From an uncultured Opitutia bacterium (lineage in GTDB: Bacteria; Verrucomicrobiota; Verrucomicrobiia; Opitutales; Opitutaceae), in assembly GCA_903881475.1 (NCBI GenBank), contig CAIRTK010000025.1, positions 1-39,744 on the forward strand: a stretch of DNA of 39,744 nucleotides, written 5' to 3'. Position numbers and translations under genes: made by a program. The notes below the pieces were generated by a model that made no database searches, had not been told where the DNA came from, and saw only the letters and a list, made by a program, of their open reading frames with translations. Shown here piece by piece: positions 24,506-34,608 of the stretch. Position 1 is the first letter of the stretch, and every line of letters starts with the position of its first letter.

Positions 24506-25144
24506 CTACGACGCCATCGCGAGGTACTCGGCCACGCCCTTGCTCGTGGGCTTCATGCCCTTCTTGCCGCGGCTCCAATTGGCCGGGCAGACTTCGCCGT
24601 GCTGCTCGAAGAACTGCAGCGAATCCACCATGCGGAGGGCCTCGTCAATGCTGCGCCCGAGCGGCAGGTCGTTGATCAGCTGGTGGCGAACCACGCCCTT
24701 CTGGTCGATGAGGAACAGGCCGCGGTAGGCAATGAGGTCGCCCGTCGCGGTGAACGGATCGCCGGGCCGCCCGCCCGCCTGCAGTTCGCCGGCCAGCACG
24801 CCGTAGGCGGAGGAGATGGTCTTGTTGGTGTCGGCGACGATCGGGTACGTGACACCCTCGATGCCGCCCTTGTCCTTCGGCACCTGAAGCCAGCCCCAGT
24901 GGGACTGCTCGGTGTCGGTCGAGCACGCTACCACCGCGGTGTGGCGTGACTCGAAATCGGGCAGCGCGGCCTGGAAGGCGTGCAGCTCGCTCGGGCAGAC
25001 GAACGTGAAGTCCTTCGGGTAAAAGAAGAACACCACGTGCTTCTTGCCGAGATAGCGCGTCAGGGAGAAGTCTGAGACGACCTCCCCGTTGACGACAGCG
25101 TTGGCGTTGAAGGTGGGGGCGGATTTTCCGACGAGGATAGGCAT
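24506..25144 (-). CDS. 2-Cys peroxiredoxin (AhpC/Prx1 type)
   Basis: 212 residues. Peroxidatic C50 in FTFVCPSE, resolving C186 in EVCPANW, and the FFFYPKDFTFVC active-site approach. The enzyme reduces hydrogen peroxide and organic peroxides using thioredoxin or a similar donor. The length and the extended C-terminal tail fit the Prx1 group. The start is preceded by a long pyrimidine tract (cttctcccttttctccc) and no Shine-Dalgarno sequence. It is divergent from the GH78-like gene. No ahpF or oxyR is nearby. Confidence 0.93.
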   Translation of the reverse strand: MPILVGKSAPTFNANAVVNGEVVSDFSLTRYLGKKHVVFFFYPKDFTFVCPSELHAFQAALPDFESRHTAVVACSTDTEQSHWGWLQVPKDKGGIEGVTYPIVADTNKTISSAYGVLAGELQAGGRPGDPFTATGDLIAYRGLFLIDQKGVVRHQLINDLPLGRSIDEALRMVDSLQFFEQHGEVCPANWSRGKKGMKPTSKGVAEYLAMAS

Positions 25145-25296
25145 GGGAGAAAAGGGAGAAGAGCCGCAACATTCAGCATGGCAAGTGCCAGCGTCGCCCG
25201 AAAAATGAAAATTCTCCGGACCCCGGCGTGATGCCGCGAGTCGGAGCTGGCCAACCCCCGGAGCTTCCGTGCAAGACTGCGCGCCTTCCCCTGCTT

Positions 25297-27429
25297 ATGT
25301 CACCCTACCGTCCTTTTGCCCGCGCCCTTCCTGTCTGGCCGAAAAAACTTTCCGGCCGAATGAATATCTGGGTGAGCTTCCATGCCGCCATCCGGGTTGC
25401 CCCCGGCCGCACGGCCACGCTGAAAATCGCCGCGGCCCAGGCCTGGCGGGTGTGGGTCAACGGCGAGCTCGCCGGCCGCGGCCCGGCCCGCACGGCGCAC
25501 GGCCATGCCCGGGTGGACGAGTGGCCGGTGCGGGCGGATGCCGCCGGCGCGCTGGCCGTGGTCATCGAGGTGATGGCCTATGGCGTGCCGACCTTCTGCT
25601 CGACGTTTGAGCCGGAATTCTGCTGCGCGGAAATCGTCGTCGGACGGAGAGTCGTGGCGTGGACCGCCCCGCGCGGAGGAAACTTCGCGGTCGAGCACCG
25701 CGCCGAGCGGATTCAGCGCGTCGAGCGCTACAGCTACCAACGCGCATTTGCCGAAGCCTACCGTTTCGGCACCGGGGGCTTGGTGTGGCGCGCGCCGGGC
25801 TACACGCCGCGGCGGCCGCTGGCGCTGGCGCGGGTCGCGTATCGTCGCAACTGGCTCGAGCGCGGCATGGCTTACCCCGACCTCTCCATCGCTCGCCCGC
25901 AGCCGTCCTTCGCCAAGGGCCGCGCGGCGCCCTACAGCGCGAAGCTCGCCAGGCAGGCGACGGAGTGGCGGCACATTTACGACGTGCCGAAGACGTCGAA
26001 GGGTTTCAAAATCAAACAGCTCGAGTGGCTGATCTATCTCCCGCTGAAAGGCACGAAGTTCACCGACCGCGGGCACGCGAAGCTCGGCGCGAAGCCGCTG
26101 GCCCTGCGGACGCGGGACTATGTGCGCGCGGATTTCGGGGCGGACTTCACCGGATTTCCGGCGCTTCGCGCAAAGGCGGTGAAGGCGACGCGGCTGATCC
26201 TGATGTTCGAGGAAATCCTGGTCGACGGCCGCCTCGTGTTCGACCGCTCCTCGAACGTCAACGCGATCCGCCTCGATCTCGCCGCCGGCGTGGAAATCGA
26301 TTTTGAGGCGTTCGAGCCATACACGCTGCGCCATCTGCAGATCCTGGTTTGGGATGGCCAGGTGGAGGTTTCCGACGTGCGCTTGCGTCACTACCGCAAC
26401 GCCGCGCAACTGCGCGAGGCGCCGGCCAACCTGGAGGCCGCCGCGGCCGGAGTGCGCCGCGCCGCGCTGTCAAGCTACCGGCAGAACGCGCTCGATATCT
26501 TCATGGACTGCCCGTCGCGCGAGCGCGCCGGCTGGCTCTGCGACAGCCTTTTCACCGCGCGGGCCGAGTGGCACCTCACGGGCGACAACGCGATCGAGCG
26601 CGCCTTTCTGGAGAATTACCTGGTCGCACCGCAACTGAAGGACCTGCCACGCGGCATGGTCGCAATGTGCTATCCGGCTGAAGCGCTGGGCATGCAGTTC
26701 ATCCCCAACTGGGCGATGTTCTATGTCATCCAGCTCGACGAGGCCCGGCGGCTGCGCGGCCTGCCGGCGGCGTGGCAGCCGCTGATCGAGCAGAGCGTGC
26801 GCGGGTTGGTCGCCTACTTCAGGAAATTCGAGAACGAACTCGGTCTGCTCGAAAAACTGGAGAGCTGGGTTTTTGTCGAATGGTCCAAGGCCAACGACTA
26901 TGTGCAGGACGTGAACTTCCCCTCAAACATGCTCTATGCGATGATGCTGCGTTCGGCGGCGCGCCTGCTGGGGCAACCCCGGCTGGCCGGACAGGCGGAG
27001 CGCATCGAGGCGAAGGTGCGCGAGCTCGCGTGGCGCGACGGCCGCTTCGTCGACAATGCCGTGCGCGACAAGCAGGGCAAACTGGTGGTGAACGACAAGG
27101 CCAGCGAGGCCTGCCAATACTACGCCTTCTTCACCGGCGTCGCCTCGACCAAGCGCGAAGTCGCGCTCTGGCACCGGCTCGTGCGCGCGGATTACGGCGA
27201 GCTGCATCCGGCGAATGTCTTCGTCGGCAAGATCATGCGCTTCCAGCTCCTGATCGAGAACGGCGAATATGCCGCCGCCCGCCGCGAGGTCTTGAAGAGC
27301 TACGTCCCGATGGTGAAGCTCACCGGCACGCTCTGGGAACTCTTCGAGAAAAACGTCAGCTGCAACCACGGTTTCACGTCCTACATCGCCGTCCTGATCG
27401 ACCAGCTCGCCGCGGCGCAAAAAGCCTAG
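25297..27429 (+). CDS. GH78-like alpha-L-rhamnosidase family protein
   Basis: 710 residues with no signal peptide, so likely cytoplasmic. An N-terminal beta-rich region to about 390 contains VWVNGELAGRGPAR, as in the accessory domains of rhamnosidases. The (alpha/alpha)6 barrel starts with the signature D404CPSRERAGW; classical GH78 has DCPQRDERLGW at this site, so this one is a variant. Later conserved parts include ESWVFVEWSKANDYVQDVNF and KASEACQYYAFFTGVA. The substrate is not certain. It stands alone with no transporter beside it. The ATG at 25297 is preferred because the upstream extension lies in the promoter region. Confidence 0.75.
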   Translation: MSPYRPFARALPVWPKKLSGRMNIWVSFHAAIRVAPGRTATLKIAAAQAWRVWVNGELAGRGPARTAHGHARVDEWPVRADAAGALAVVIEVMAYGVPTFCSTFEPEFCCAEIVVGRRVVAWTAPRGGNFAVEHRAERIQRVERYSYQRAFAEAYRFGTGGLVWRAPGYTPRRPLALARVAYRRNWLERGMAYPDLSIARPQPSFAKGRAAPYSAKLARQATEWRHIYDVPKTSKGFKIKQLEWLIYLPLKGTKFTDRGHAKLGAKPLALRTRDYVRADFGADFTGFPALRAKAVKATRLILMFEEILVDGRLVFDRSSNVNAIRLDLAAGVEIDFEAFEPYTLRHLQILVWDGQVEVSDVRLRHYRNAAQLREAPANLEAAAAGVRRAALSSYRQNALDIFMDCPSRERAGWLCDSLFTARAEWHLTGDNAIERAFLENYLVAPQLKDLPRGMVAMCYPAEALGMQFIPNWAMFYVIQLDEARRLRGLPAAWQPLIEQSVRGLVAYFRKFENELGLLEKLESWVFVEWSKANDYVQDVNFPSNMLYAMMLRSAARLLGQPRLAGQAERIEAKVRELAWRDGRFVDNAVRDKQGKLVVNDKASEACQYYAFFTGVASTKREVALWHRLVRADYGELHPANVFVGKIMRFQLLIENGEYAAARREVLKSYVPMVKLTGTLWELFEKNVSCNHGFTSYIAVLIDQLAAAQKA

Positions 27430-27462
27430 CCGGATCCACGTCACCGCACCGGTAGCCTTGGG

Positions 27463-27479
27463 CCTTTTCGTGGCCAACC
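27463..27479. repeat. Single arm of the ggccacaaa-type repeat
   Basis: The reverse complement of gccttttcgtggccaac matches 16 of 17 bases of the arm at 18786-18802. It lies between the convergent GH78-like and M55 genes. Confidence 0.4.
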
Positions 27480-27483
27480 CGGC

Positions 27484-28311
27484 TCAGGATTCCGGATGCC
27501 AGTCGGCTGACGGCCAGTTGTAGATAAAGCGCGGATCGTTGATTTTCCAGGAGACCATGCGCGCGTGCAGCCGGCGGACGCCGGGAAAGGCGGCGAGCTT
27601 GTCGGCGAACGCGCTCCATCCGAACTCGACCGTGATCTCGACGGGCATGGCCAGCCGCCATGGTTTCGCGGCGGAGCGGCGGCGGACCGCCTCGGCGACT
27701 TCGCGCCGGATGCGCGCGCGGACTTCGTCGGTGGGATAGAGCTCGCACGTTTCCCAGCCGAGGCCGCGTTTGGTGGGTGTGCTGGCGACCCATGGAAACA
27801 GTTGCTTCGCCTCGCTGCACAGCGCCTCGTCGCCGGAAACGTGCAGCAGCGGCACGCCATACGCCCCGGTATGGAGCGCGAACTGGCTCATCTCGCCGTG
27901 TTCCACACCGTTGATGAGGAAGCGGCAGATTTCCTTGGGACATTGGGTATGGTCGAGAAAACCGCCGGTCGTGCCGGCCATGGCATGCTGGCCAACCATC
28001 ACGACGCCCGCGGTGGACTCGTCGAGACCATGCAGGCGGATAGGGAGGGCGTGCTCGAGCCGTTGAAGCGATGCGCGGGGGTCGAGGGCGACGCGGGCAA
28101 AGGCCTTCTGGCCATTCCGGCCGTGCCCGTCCCAGACGACCACTTCCGTGGCGCCGCCATCGAAGCAGCCGGCGACAGTGGCATTGGTATCGGCGGCAAG
28201 CTGCGCCAGCCCGTGCGCATACTCCGGGGCCTGGTCATCCCGGGCGTAGCACTGCTCCCAGTCGTTGACGCCGGCGAGGCCCTCCATGTCGGTGACAATA
28301 CAGATTTTCAT
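27484..28311 (-). CDS. M55-family D-aminopeptidase (DppA-like)
   Basis: 275 residues. The two metal sites are recognisable: D8 and E10 (DMEG), H63 (WDGHGRNG), H109 (VGQHAMAG) and a Glu at 137 or 140 (NGVEHGE), with VSGDEALCSEA following. DppA of Bacillus removes N-terminal D-residues from D-Ala-D-Ala type peptides. No peptide transporter or dpp operon surrounds it here. It is convergent with the GH78-like gene; the lipoprotein gene lies behind it on the same strand, separated by a terminator. Confidence 0.88.
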   Translation of the reverse strand: MKICIVTDMEGLAGVNDWEQCYARDDQAPEYAHGLAQLAADTNATVAGCFDGGATEVVVWDGHGRNGQKAFARVALDPRASLQRLEHALPIRLHGLDESTAGVVMVGQHAMAGTTGGFLDHTQCPKEICRFLINGVEHGEMSQFALHTGAYGVPLLHVSGDEALCSEAKQLFPWVASTPTKRGLGWETCELYPTDEVRARIRREVAEAVRRRSAAKPWRLAMPVEITVEFGWSAFADKLAAFPGVRRLHARMVSWKINDPRFIYNWPSADWHPES

Positions 28312-28400
28312 GGTTGTGCGCCGACCTGACTACACGGGGGGTCGGACGTGGCGAATCATAAAGCCAGCGATCGCCAGCCTGGACAGAATGACTTGAACAT

Positions 28401-28427
28401 AAAAAAGCCCCGCCGGAAGGCGGGGCT
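28401..28427 (-). terminator. Rho-independent terminator of the glycine-zipper lipoprotein gene
   Basis: Perfect 8-bp stem gccccgcc / ggcggggc with a four-base loop, followed on the minus strand by six T. It lies about 35 bp beyond the lipoprotein gene stop. Confidence 0.9.
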
Positions 28428-28461
28428 GGCTGGGGCTGATGTAGCCGGCAAGCTAATGCGC

Positions 28462-28974
28462 TTAGCGCCAGTAACCCTGAATATAAACGTAATTGCCGCC
28501 GCGGGGTTCCCAATGCGGCTGAACGTAGGCGTGATAGCGGCGGTGCGGCGGGCGGGCCCAGCGGCCTCCGATCCACACATAGCGGGCGCCATCGTAGGCC
28601 CAGTAGCCGGAGATCCACACCACGCCGGGGTCGGGTTGGGCATAGACGACTTCGGGTTGCGGCGGGGGCGGGGGCGGGGGCTGGGCGACCACGACCGTGG
28701 TGGTGGCCTGGGCCTCGGACGTGTAAAGCGTCCCGCGCTCGTGATCCAGGCTGTTCCCGATCGTGCCACCTGCGATGCCGCCGGCGATGGCACCGATGGC
28801 GGCGCCCGCGGCGCCATTGTGGCTGCCGCTGTTGTTGCCGATGATGGCTCCGGCGAGCGCGCCGAGGGCGGCGCCCCCGACCGCACCCTGCTGGGTGTTG
28901 GGGCCTGTGCCGACGCAACCGGTCAGAAGACCGGTGAGGGCAAGGGCCGTGAGGAAGGGTTTTGTGGAGTTCAT
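28462..28974 (-). CDS. Outer-membrane glycine-zipper lipoprotein with YXWGXW-like repeats
   Basis: 170 residues. Lipobox LTGC near residue 20 after a hydrophobic signal peptide. Glycine-zipper region GGAALGALAGAIIGNN and GGIAGGTIGNS, of the kind that inserts in the outer membrane. A proline run (PPPPPPPQPE) leads to YXWGXW-type repeats (VWISGYWAYDGARYVW, IGGRWARPP, YVYIQGYWR). Function is unknown. It is transcribed on its own, with a terminator after it. The ATG at 28974 gives the signal peptide; an in-frame upstream ATG does not. The roughly 235 bp upstream hold no gene. Confidence 0.88.
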   Translation of the reverse strand: MNSTKPFLTALALTGLLTGCVGTGPNTQQGAVGGAALGALAGAIIGNNSGSHNGAAGAAIGAIAGGIAGGTIGNSLDHERGTLYTSEAQATTTVVVAQPPPPPPPQPEVVYAQPDPGVVWISGYWAYDGARYVWIGGRWARPPHRRYHAYVQPHWEPRGGNYVYIQGYWR

Positions 28975-29209
28975 GGGTTTTGCGGTATGACGAGTAAGGA
29001 AGGGAATTGGTTCCGTTTGACTGGGGGAATGACGGCGGAAGGGGTTGCGTGGTGTCAGGCTGGCTTGAGATATTTTAATGAGAGAGCGACTTGTCCGACC
29101 CAACCGGCGAGGAAACCGTTTTCATAAACCGCCGGGCGTCAAATTCAAGCGGGACTGATCTCCGGCGGTCAGGCGACGAACCTGGCGTGTGCCGGGATCC
29201 GGCGAGCCC

Positions 29210-29338
29210 TTATTTCCTGAGGGTCTTCGCGACGATAAAAATCACCACGGCACCGAAGCATCCGCCGCCGAGGAGGAGATAGACGAGGGAATAGGCAATC
29301 GCCGCCAGGGGCGGCAGGGCAAGGATGAATGCAGTCAT
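29210..29338 (-). CDS. Very small single-span membrane protein
   Basis: 42 residues: two hydrophobic stretches (FILALPPLAAIAYSLVYLLL and GGGCFGAVVIFIVAKTL) around a GGG turn, ending in Lys. It is divergent from the MFS gene with 146 bp between. The absence of charged residues inside and the basic tail support it as a real inner-membrane peptide, but there is no known family. Confidence 0.5.
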   Translation of the reverse strand: MTAFILALPPLAAIAYSLVYLLLGGGCFGAVVIFIVAKTLRK

Positions 29339-29484
29339 GGGAGGGATGGGCCGACGGTTTGACCCGCGCCGGGGGGCGGGTACCAGCATGGTAGCATCAA
29401 AGCCCGCCCGGTTCCCGGCATTCGCCGGCGGGGACGAACGTTTGCAGGCTCGCCAAGAACCCGGCGGGCTCAAAACATGACTGC

Positions 29485-30738
29485 ATGAGCAACGCTGCAG
29501 CCCGCAAGCCCGCCACGGGTTTCATTTTCGTCACGCTGGTCCTTTCGATCGTCGGGTTCGGGCTGCTGATCCCGGTGTTGCCGAAGCTGATCGTGCAATA
29601 CAAGGGTGGCGACTTTACGAGCGGGGCGAACACCCTGAAGTGGATTGTCGGCACCTACTCATTCATGCAGTTCGTGTTCTCGCCGATCCTCGGATCGCTG
29701 TCCGACCGCTTCGGTCGCCGCCCCATCATCCTGATCGCGACGGCCGGCTCGGCCATTGATTACGTGATCATGGCCAATGCGCCTTCGCTGACGTGGTTCT
29801 TTATTGCCCGGGTCGTGGCGGGCTCCACGGCCGGGGTACTCGCCACGGCCAACGCCTACATTGCCGACGTCACGCCACCCGAGAAGCGCGCCCAGTCATT
29901 CGGCCTGCTCGGCGCCGCCTTTGGCATCGGCTTCATCATCGGGCCGGTGGTGGGCGGCCTGCTCGGCCAATACGATATCCGCCTGCCGTTCTGGTTTGCG
30001 GCGGGCTGCTCCGCCCTGAACTGGGTGTGGGGATTTTTTGTCCTGCCTGAATCGCTCAAGCCGGAAAACCGCCGGGGCTTCTCCTGGAAGCGCGCCAATC
30101 CCGTCGGCGCGCTGCTCTCGATGCGGCGTTTCCCGTCCGTGCTCGGTCTGGTCGAGTGCTTTTTCATCATCACGCTTGCGCAAGTCATGCTGCAGACGAC
30201 TTGGGCACTCTACACCGAGCAGCGCTACGGCTGGGATCCGCTGCAGATCGGCCTGTCCCTCATGTTCGTGGGGGTCGCCACCGGCCTGGTTCAGGCGACG
30301 CTCGTCAAAAAAATCGTGCCCAAGCTGGGCGATCCCCGGGCCGTGATCGTTGGCATGGGGATCGCGATCATCGCCTACATCGGCTACGGCCTGGCCCCCC
30401 AGGGCTGGGTGATTTACGCCGTCATCTGCGTGGGCTGTTTTGCCGGCATTGCCGGTCCCGCCCTGCAATCCTACACCACCCGTCACGTACCGCCCAACGA
30501 ACAGGGTGCTGTGCAGGGCGTATTCGCCAGCCTCCAAAGCCTGGCGAGCATTCCCGGCCCGTTCATCGCACTATACAGCTTTGGCTGGGCCATCGCACCG
30601 GAGCGTTCCTTTCATCTGCCCGGGATCGCCTTCTTTGAAGCCGCGGTCTTGTCGGCCCTTGCCCTGCTGCTGGCGGTGCGCAGCTTCCGGCGCGACCGCA
30701 ACACGGTGATGATGCCGGCCGCGTCTGCCTTGCCGTGA
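29485..30738 (+). CDS. MFS transporter, TetA-like drug-exporter group
   Basis: 417 residues with 12 predicted membrane segments. Motif A is GSLSDRFGRRPIIL in the loop after the second segment; the TetA-like GPVVGGLLGQY motif follows. Such proteins exchange a drug or metabolite for protons. The substrate is not assignable, and no repressor gene (TetR) is next to it. The start ATG lies just after another ATG in a different frame. It is convergent with the aldo/keto reductase, 24 bp apart. Confidence 0.88.
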   Translation: MSNAAARKPATGFIFVTLVLSIVGFGLLIPVLPKLIVQYKGGDFTSGANTLKWIVGTYSFMQFVFSPILGSLSDRFGRRPIILIATAGSAIDYVIMANAPSLTWFFIARVVAGSTAGVLATANAYIADVTPPEKRAQSFGLLGAAFGIGFIIGPVVGGLLGQYDIRLPFWFAAGCSALNWVWGFFVLPESLKPENRRGFSWKRANPVGALLSMRRFPSVLGLVECFFIITLAQVMLQTTWALYTEQRYGWDPLQIGLSLMFVGVATGLVQATLVKKIVPKLGDPRAVIVGMGIAIIAYIGYGLAPQGWVIYAVICVGCFAGIAGPALQSYTTRHVPPNEQGAVQGVFASLQSLASIPGPFIALYSFGWAIAPERSFHLPGIAFFEAAVLSALALLLAVRSFRRDRNTVMMPAASALP

Positions 30739-30762
30739 CCTTGCGCGCCATGCGACCGGCCG

Positions 30763-31755
<993 letters not shown>

Positions 31756-31922
31756 GGGAAAAAAATGAGTCATTCCGCCGGCAAAGTAAAATGCCACGGC
31801 AGACAATCTGGCCCCAACCTGCAGCGGGTTGCCCCGGATGAGCGCGGGCACCGCCCGGTCAGGATGACGGGGAAAGGCGCATCCAGACTGGCGGGGAGAC
31901 CGCGCGGGTGTAAGTTCAGGCC

Positions 31923-32831
31923 ATGATTACATTCAAGGGAGCTGGCTGGTGGTGCATCGGAGCGTTTTTGGGCGTCATTGTCGCGATGGCGGCGGAGACA
32001 GGCGACGCGGACTACACGCATGAAATCGAGGCTTGGCGGGTGGCGCGGGTGCAGCAGCTGACCAGGCCGGATGGCTGGCTGAGCCTGATTGGGCTGCATT
32101 TCCTGAAGCCGGGTGAGAATACCGTGGGCTCCGCGCCGGACAATGCGGTGGTATTGGCGAAGGGGCCCGCGCACGTGGGCACGCTGATCGTCAGCCCGGA
32201 AGGCCGCGTGAAGGCGTTGTTCAATCCAGGGCTGGATATGCAGGTGGACGGGAACGCCGTGCTGTCGGCGGACCTGCGGGACGACACCAAGGGCGTTCCG
32301 ACGATCGTCAAATTCGGCGAGATCAGTTTCATCGTGATCGATCGTGGCGGGAAAAAGGCGCTGCGGGTGAAGGACAGCGAGGCGGAGCGGCGCACGCATT
32401 TTCTGGGGCTGGATTACTTTCCGATCGATCCGAGCTGGCGGATTGAGGCGACGTGGGTGCCCTTTGAAAAGCCGCGGGAGGTGCCCATCCGCAACATCCT
32501 GGGGAACGTGTCGCCGGCGCTGATCCTCGGGAAGGCGGTGTTCACGCGCGCGGGCCGGACCTATGAACTGTGGCCGATCCAGGAGACGCCGGAAGGGCCG
32601 CTATTCTTTGTGATCTCGGATCTGACGAGCGGCAACGAGACCTACGCGGCGGCCCGGTTTCTGTATGCCGCGCCATCCGTCGACGGCAAAGTCCTGCTCG
32701 ATTTCAACAAGGCCCAGAACCCGCCCTGCGCCTTCACCTCCTTCGCCACCTGCCCGCTGCCCCCGAAGGAAAACCAGCTGGACCTAGCCGTAACCGCCGG
32801 AGAAAAGAAATACCGCGGCGAACACCACTGA
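31923..32831 (+). CDS. Secreted DUF1684 family protein
   Basis: 302 residues. N-terminal signal peptide ([19 protein letters not shown]). The body carries the DUF1684 pattern: [20 protein letters not shown], then [20 protein letters not shown] and [15 protein letters not shown], ending near [14 protein letters not shown]. The function of the family is unknown. The gene ends 5 bp before the inverted repeat of the transposase element, so its terminator, if it had one, has been displaced. Confidence 0.85.
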   Translation: MITFKGAGWWCIGAFLGVIVAMAAETGDADYTHEIEAWRVARVQQLTRPDGWLSLIGLHFLKPGENTVGSAPDNAVVLAKGPAHVGTLIVSPEGRVKALFNPGLDMQVDGNAVLSADLRDDTKGVPTIVKFGEISFIVIDRGGKKALRVKDSEAERRTHFLGLDYFPIDPSWRIEATWVPFEKPREVPIRNILGNVSPALILGKAVFTRAGRTYELWPIQETPEGPLFFVISDLTSGNETYAAARFLYAAPSVDGKVLLDFNKAQNPPCAFTSFATCPLPPKENQLDLAVTAGEKKYRGEHH

Positions 32832-32836
32832 TGGCA

Positions 32837-33895
32837 CTGATGGGGTCAGCCCCTAACTTTTGTGGTTGACCCGATATTTTATGTCTATTTTGTGACATTG
32901 TGTCTCGACAACCCCGTATTGAATTTCCGGGCGCGATTTATCATGTGCTGAACCGGGGTAATTACCGGACAGATTTATTTGATTCTGCGGGAGCGGCCCA
33001 GGCATTCGTCGACTGCCTCTTTCAGACCTGTGAGCGGATGGGCTGGCGGCTTCACGCCTACTGCGTGATGCGGAATCATTACCATCTGGCGCTGGAGACA
33101 CCCAACGGAAACCTGGTGGATGGGATCCACTGGCTGCAGAGCACTTTTGGGAATCGCTTCAATCGTTTCCGCGGAGAAAACGGGCGCGCCTTTCAGGGAC
33201 GCTACAAGGCGATCCTCGTGGAGCCGGGGCTGCATCTGTCACGGCTCGTGAATTACATCCATCTCAACCCGGTGCGCGCGAAAATTGTGACACTTGATTT
33301 GCTGCCGCAGTTTCGCTGGTCGAGCTACCGGCATTTCATGCGTTCCCCCTCGGAGCGGCCGCCGGCGTTGGTCTGCGTTGACTGGCTCAATGCCATGGGC
33401 GCGCCGGGTGATTCCCCCGCAGGGTGGCGATTCTACCGGGAGCATCTGGCGTGGCTGATGGCGGATGAAGACCGGCAAAAAGAGGAGGCCTTTGATCACA
33501 TGAGCCAAGGTTGGCTGCATGGCGGGGCTGACTTCCAAAAAGCCGTGCTCGGGCAGTTCAAACAAATGACCGTGGCCCGGGACTGGAGCCACGGGGAAGT
33601 CAGGCAGATCAACCAGACCGAGCACGGCCCGCTTCTGGATCGGGCGTTGAAGGCCTTGGGCCATGCCCCCGAATTCGTCGGCTTGTCCCCAAAATCAGCG
33701 CCTTGGAAGATCGCGATTGCCGTGTGGATGAAATCTCGGGGTCACGTGACCAACCGATGGCTTTCCGAGAACCTGAAAATGGGCCCGCCTGATGCTGTCA
33801 GTCGTTATGTAGGTGAATATCGAAAAGGACAAAGAAATGATTCCCAACGTTTAGTGGAAAAGCTGACCACAAAAGTTAGGGGCTGACCCCATCAG
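32837..33895 (+). mobile_element. REP-associated transposase element with perfect 30-bp inverted repeats
   Basis: Left repeat 32837-32866 and right repeat 33866-33895 are exact reverse complements over 30 bases. Each contains ggggtcagcccc, itself able to fold (GGGG/CCCC around four bases). The whole 1059-bp unit contains only the transposase gene, whose stop lies inside the right repeat. No target-site duplication was identified with confidence. Confidence 0.85.
32900..33886 (+). CDS. REP-associated tyrosine transposase (RAYT, Y1/HUH type)
   Basis: 328 residues with a GTG start. HUH motif H60-Y-H62 (MRNHYHLALE) and catalytic Y119 (LVNYIHLNPVRA), as in IS200-like Y1 enzymes and RAYTs. IEFPGAIYHVLNRG is the family N-terminus. 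The C-terminal part beyond about 150 is an extra domain with a helix-turn-helix end (ENLKMGPPDAVSRYVGEY). Single-stranded cut-and-join of flanking palindromes is the known activity of the family. The coding end overlaps the right inverted repeat. All motifs are intact. Confidence 0.92.
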   Translation: MSRQPRIEFPGAIYHVLNRGNYRTDLFDSAGAAQAFVDCLFQTCERMGWRLHAYCVMRNHYHLALETPNGNLVDGIHWLQSTFGNRFNRFRGENGRAFQGRYKAILVEPGLHLSRLVNYIHLNPVRAKIVTLDLLPQFRWSSYRHFMRSPSERPPALVCVDWLNAMGAPGDSPAGWRFYREHLAWLMADEDRQKEEAFDHMSQGWLHGGADFQKAVLGQFKQMTVARDWSHGEVRQINQTEHGPLLDRALKALGHAPEFVGLSPKSAPWKIAIAVWMKSRGHVTNRWLSENLKMGPPDAVSRYVGEYRKGQRNDSQRLVEKLTTKVRG

Positions 33896-34548
33896 CTGGG
33901 AGGTTTTCCGTGGTGGGCGGCGTGGGCAGCGTAGGCGGCGGTGTCGGCGAGCATGGCGTCGATGGTGGCGGCGAGGGGTTCGAGACGGACCAGGCCGGAA
34001 AAGACCGCTTTGTCGCCGATGGCGTCCGTCAAGACAAACGCCGGCCGTTGGTTGATCTGGTGAGCGAAGAACTCCCGGGTGCTCGCCTCGATGCGGGCTT
34101 TTACCGCGGCTGATTCCGCTTTGGCCCGCAGTTTCTTCGGGTCGAGTTTGCCGGCCTTCGCGGCCACTGCCACGGCCGTCGCCATGTCGCCGACTTTCCG
34201 GCCTTCCCGCACGGCGGCGTGCGCGAGGGCCCGGCGCATTTCATCCCCGTCGAAGCCGAAATCGCGGCCGGCCTCGGCGACCAAGTTGGGGACATTGTAG
34301 ACTCCTTTGCGCTCCGCCTCAAACCAGCCCGAGTTGAGCATGAACGGCGACCGCATGACCGTGCCGCCGCTCCGGCGATAGTACCAGTCGCACTGCGCCT
34401 GCGACGCGGGAAAATCCCCCGGGCTCATCAGCGCGATTTTCCATTCAAACTCCACGCGCCCGCCGTAGCGTTCCTTGAGCGCATCCCAAGTGGGCTCGAC
34501 CCACGTGCACCACGACGAAAGAACCTCGAGATAGTAGGTGATTTTCAT
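33892..34548 (-). CDS. DsbA-family thioredoxin-like protein (HCCA-isomerase/FrnE-like)
   Basis: 218 residues. Thioredoxin-like fold beginning MKITYYLEVLSSWCTW; the helical insert carries residues for the DsbA/GST-kappa group. Only one Cys (C14) is at the active site, with CTWV in place of CxxC. The protein ends HHGKPPS with its stop codon at 33892-33894, which lies inside the right repeat of the transposase element. So the natural C-terminus may have been cut off by insertion. The substrate is unknown; members isomerise hydroxychromene carboxylates or act as oxidoreductases. Confidence 0.72.
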   Translation of the reverse strand: MKITYYLEVLSSWCTWVEPTWDALKERYGGRVEFEWKIALMSPGDFPASQAQCDWYYRRSGGTVMRSPFMLNSGWFEAERKGVYNVPNLVAEAGRDFGFDGDEMRRALAHAAVREGRKVGDMATAVAVAAKAGKLDPKKLRAKAESAAVKARIEASTREFFAHQINQRPAFVLTDAIGDKAVFSGLVRLEPLAATIDAMLADTAAYAAHAAHHGKPPS

Positions 34549-34608
34549 GCCCGCCAGCGCAGCGCGCAGGACGCCGGGCGTCGATGCAAATGCGACGGGG
34601 ACAAAGTC

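Noticed and set aside
32820-32845. Target-site duplication around the RAYT element
   Set aside because: actgatgg appears twice just left of the left arm (cactgatggcactgatgg), but there is no matching copy at the right side, so it is not a clean duplication; RAYT-type elements are not expected to make one.
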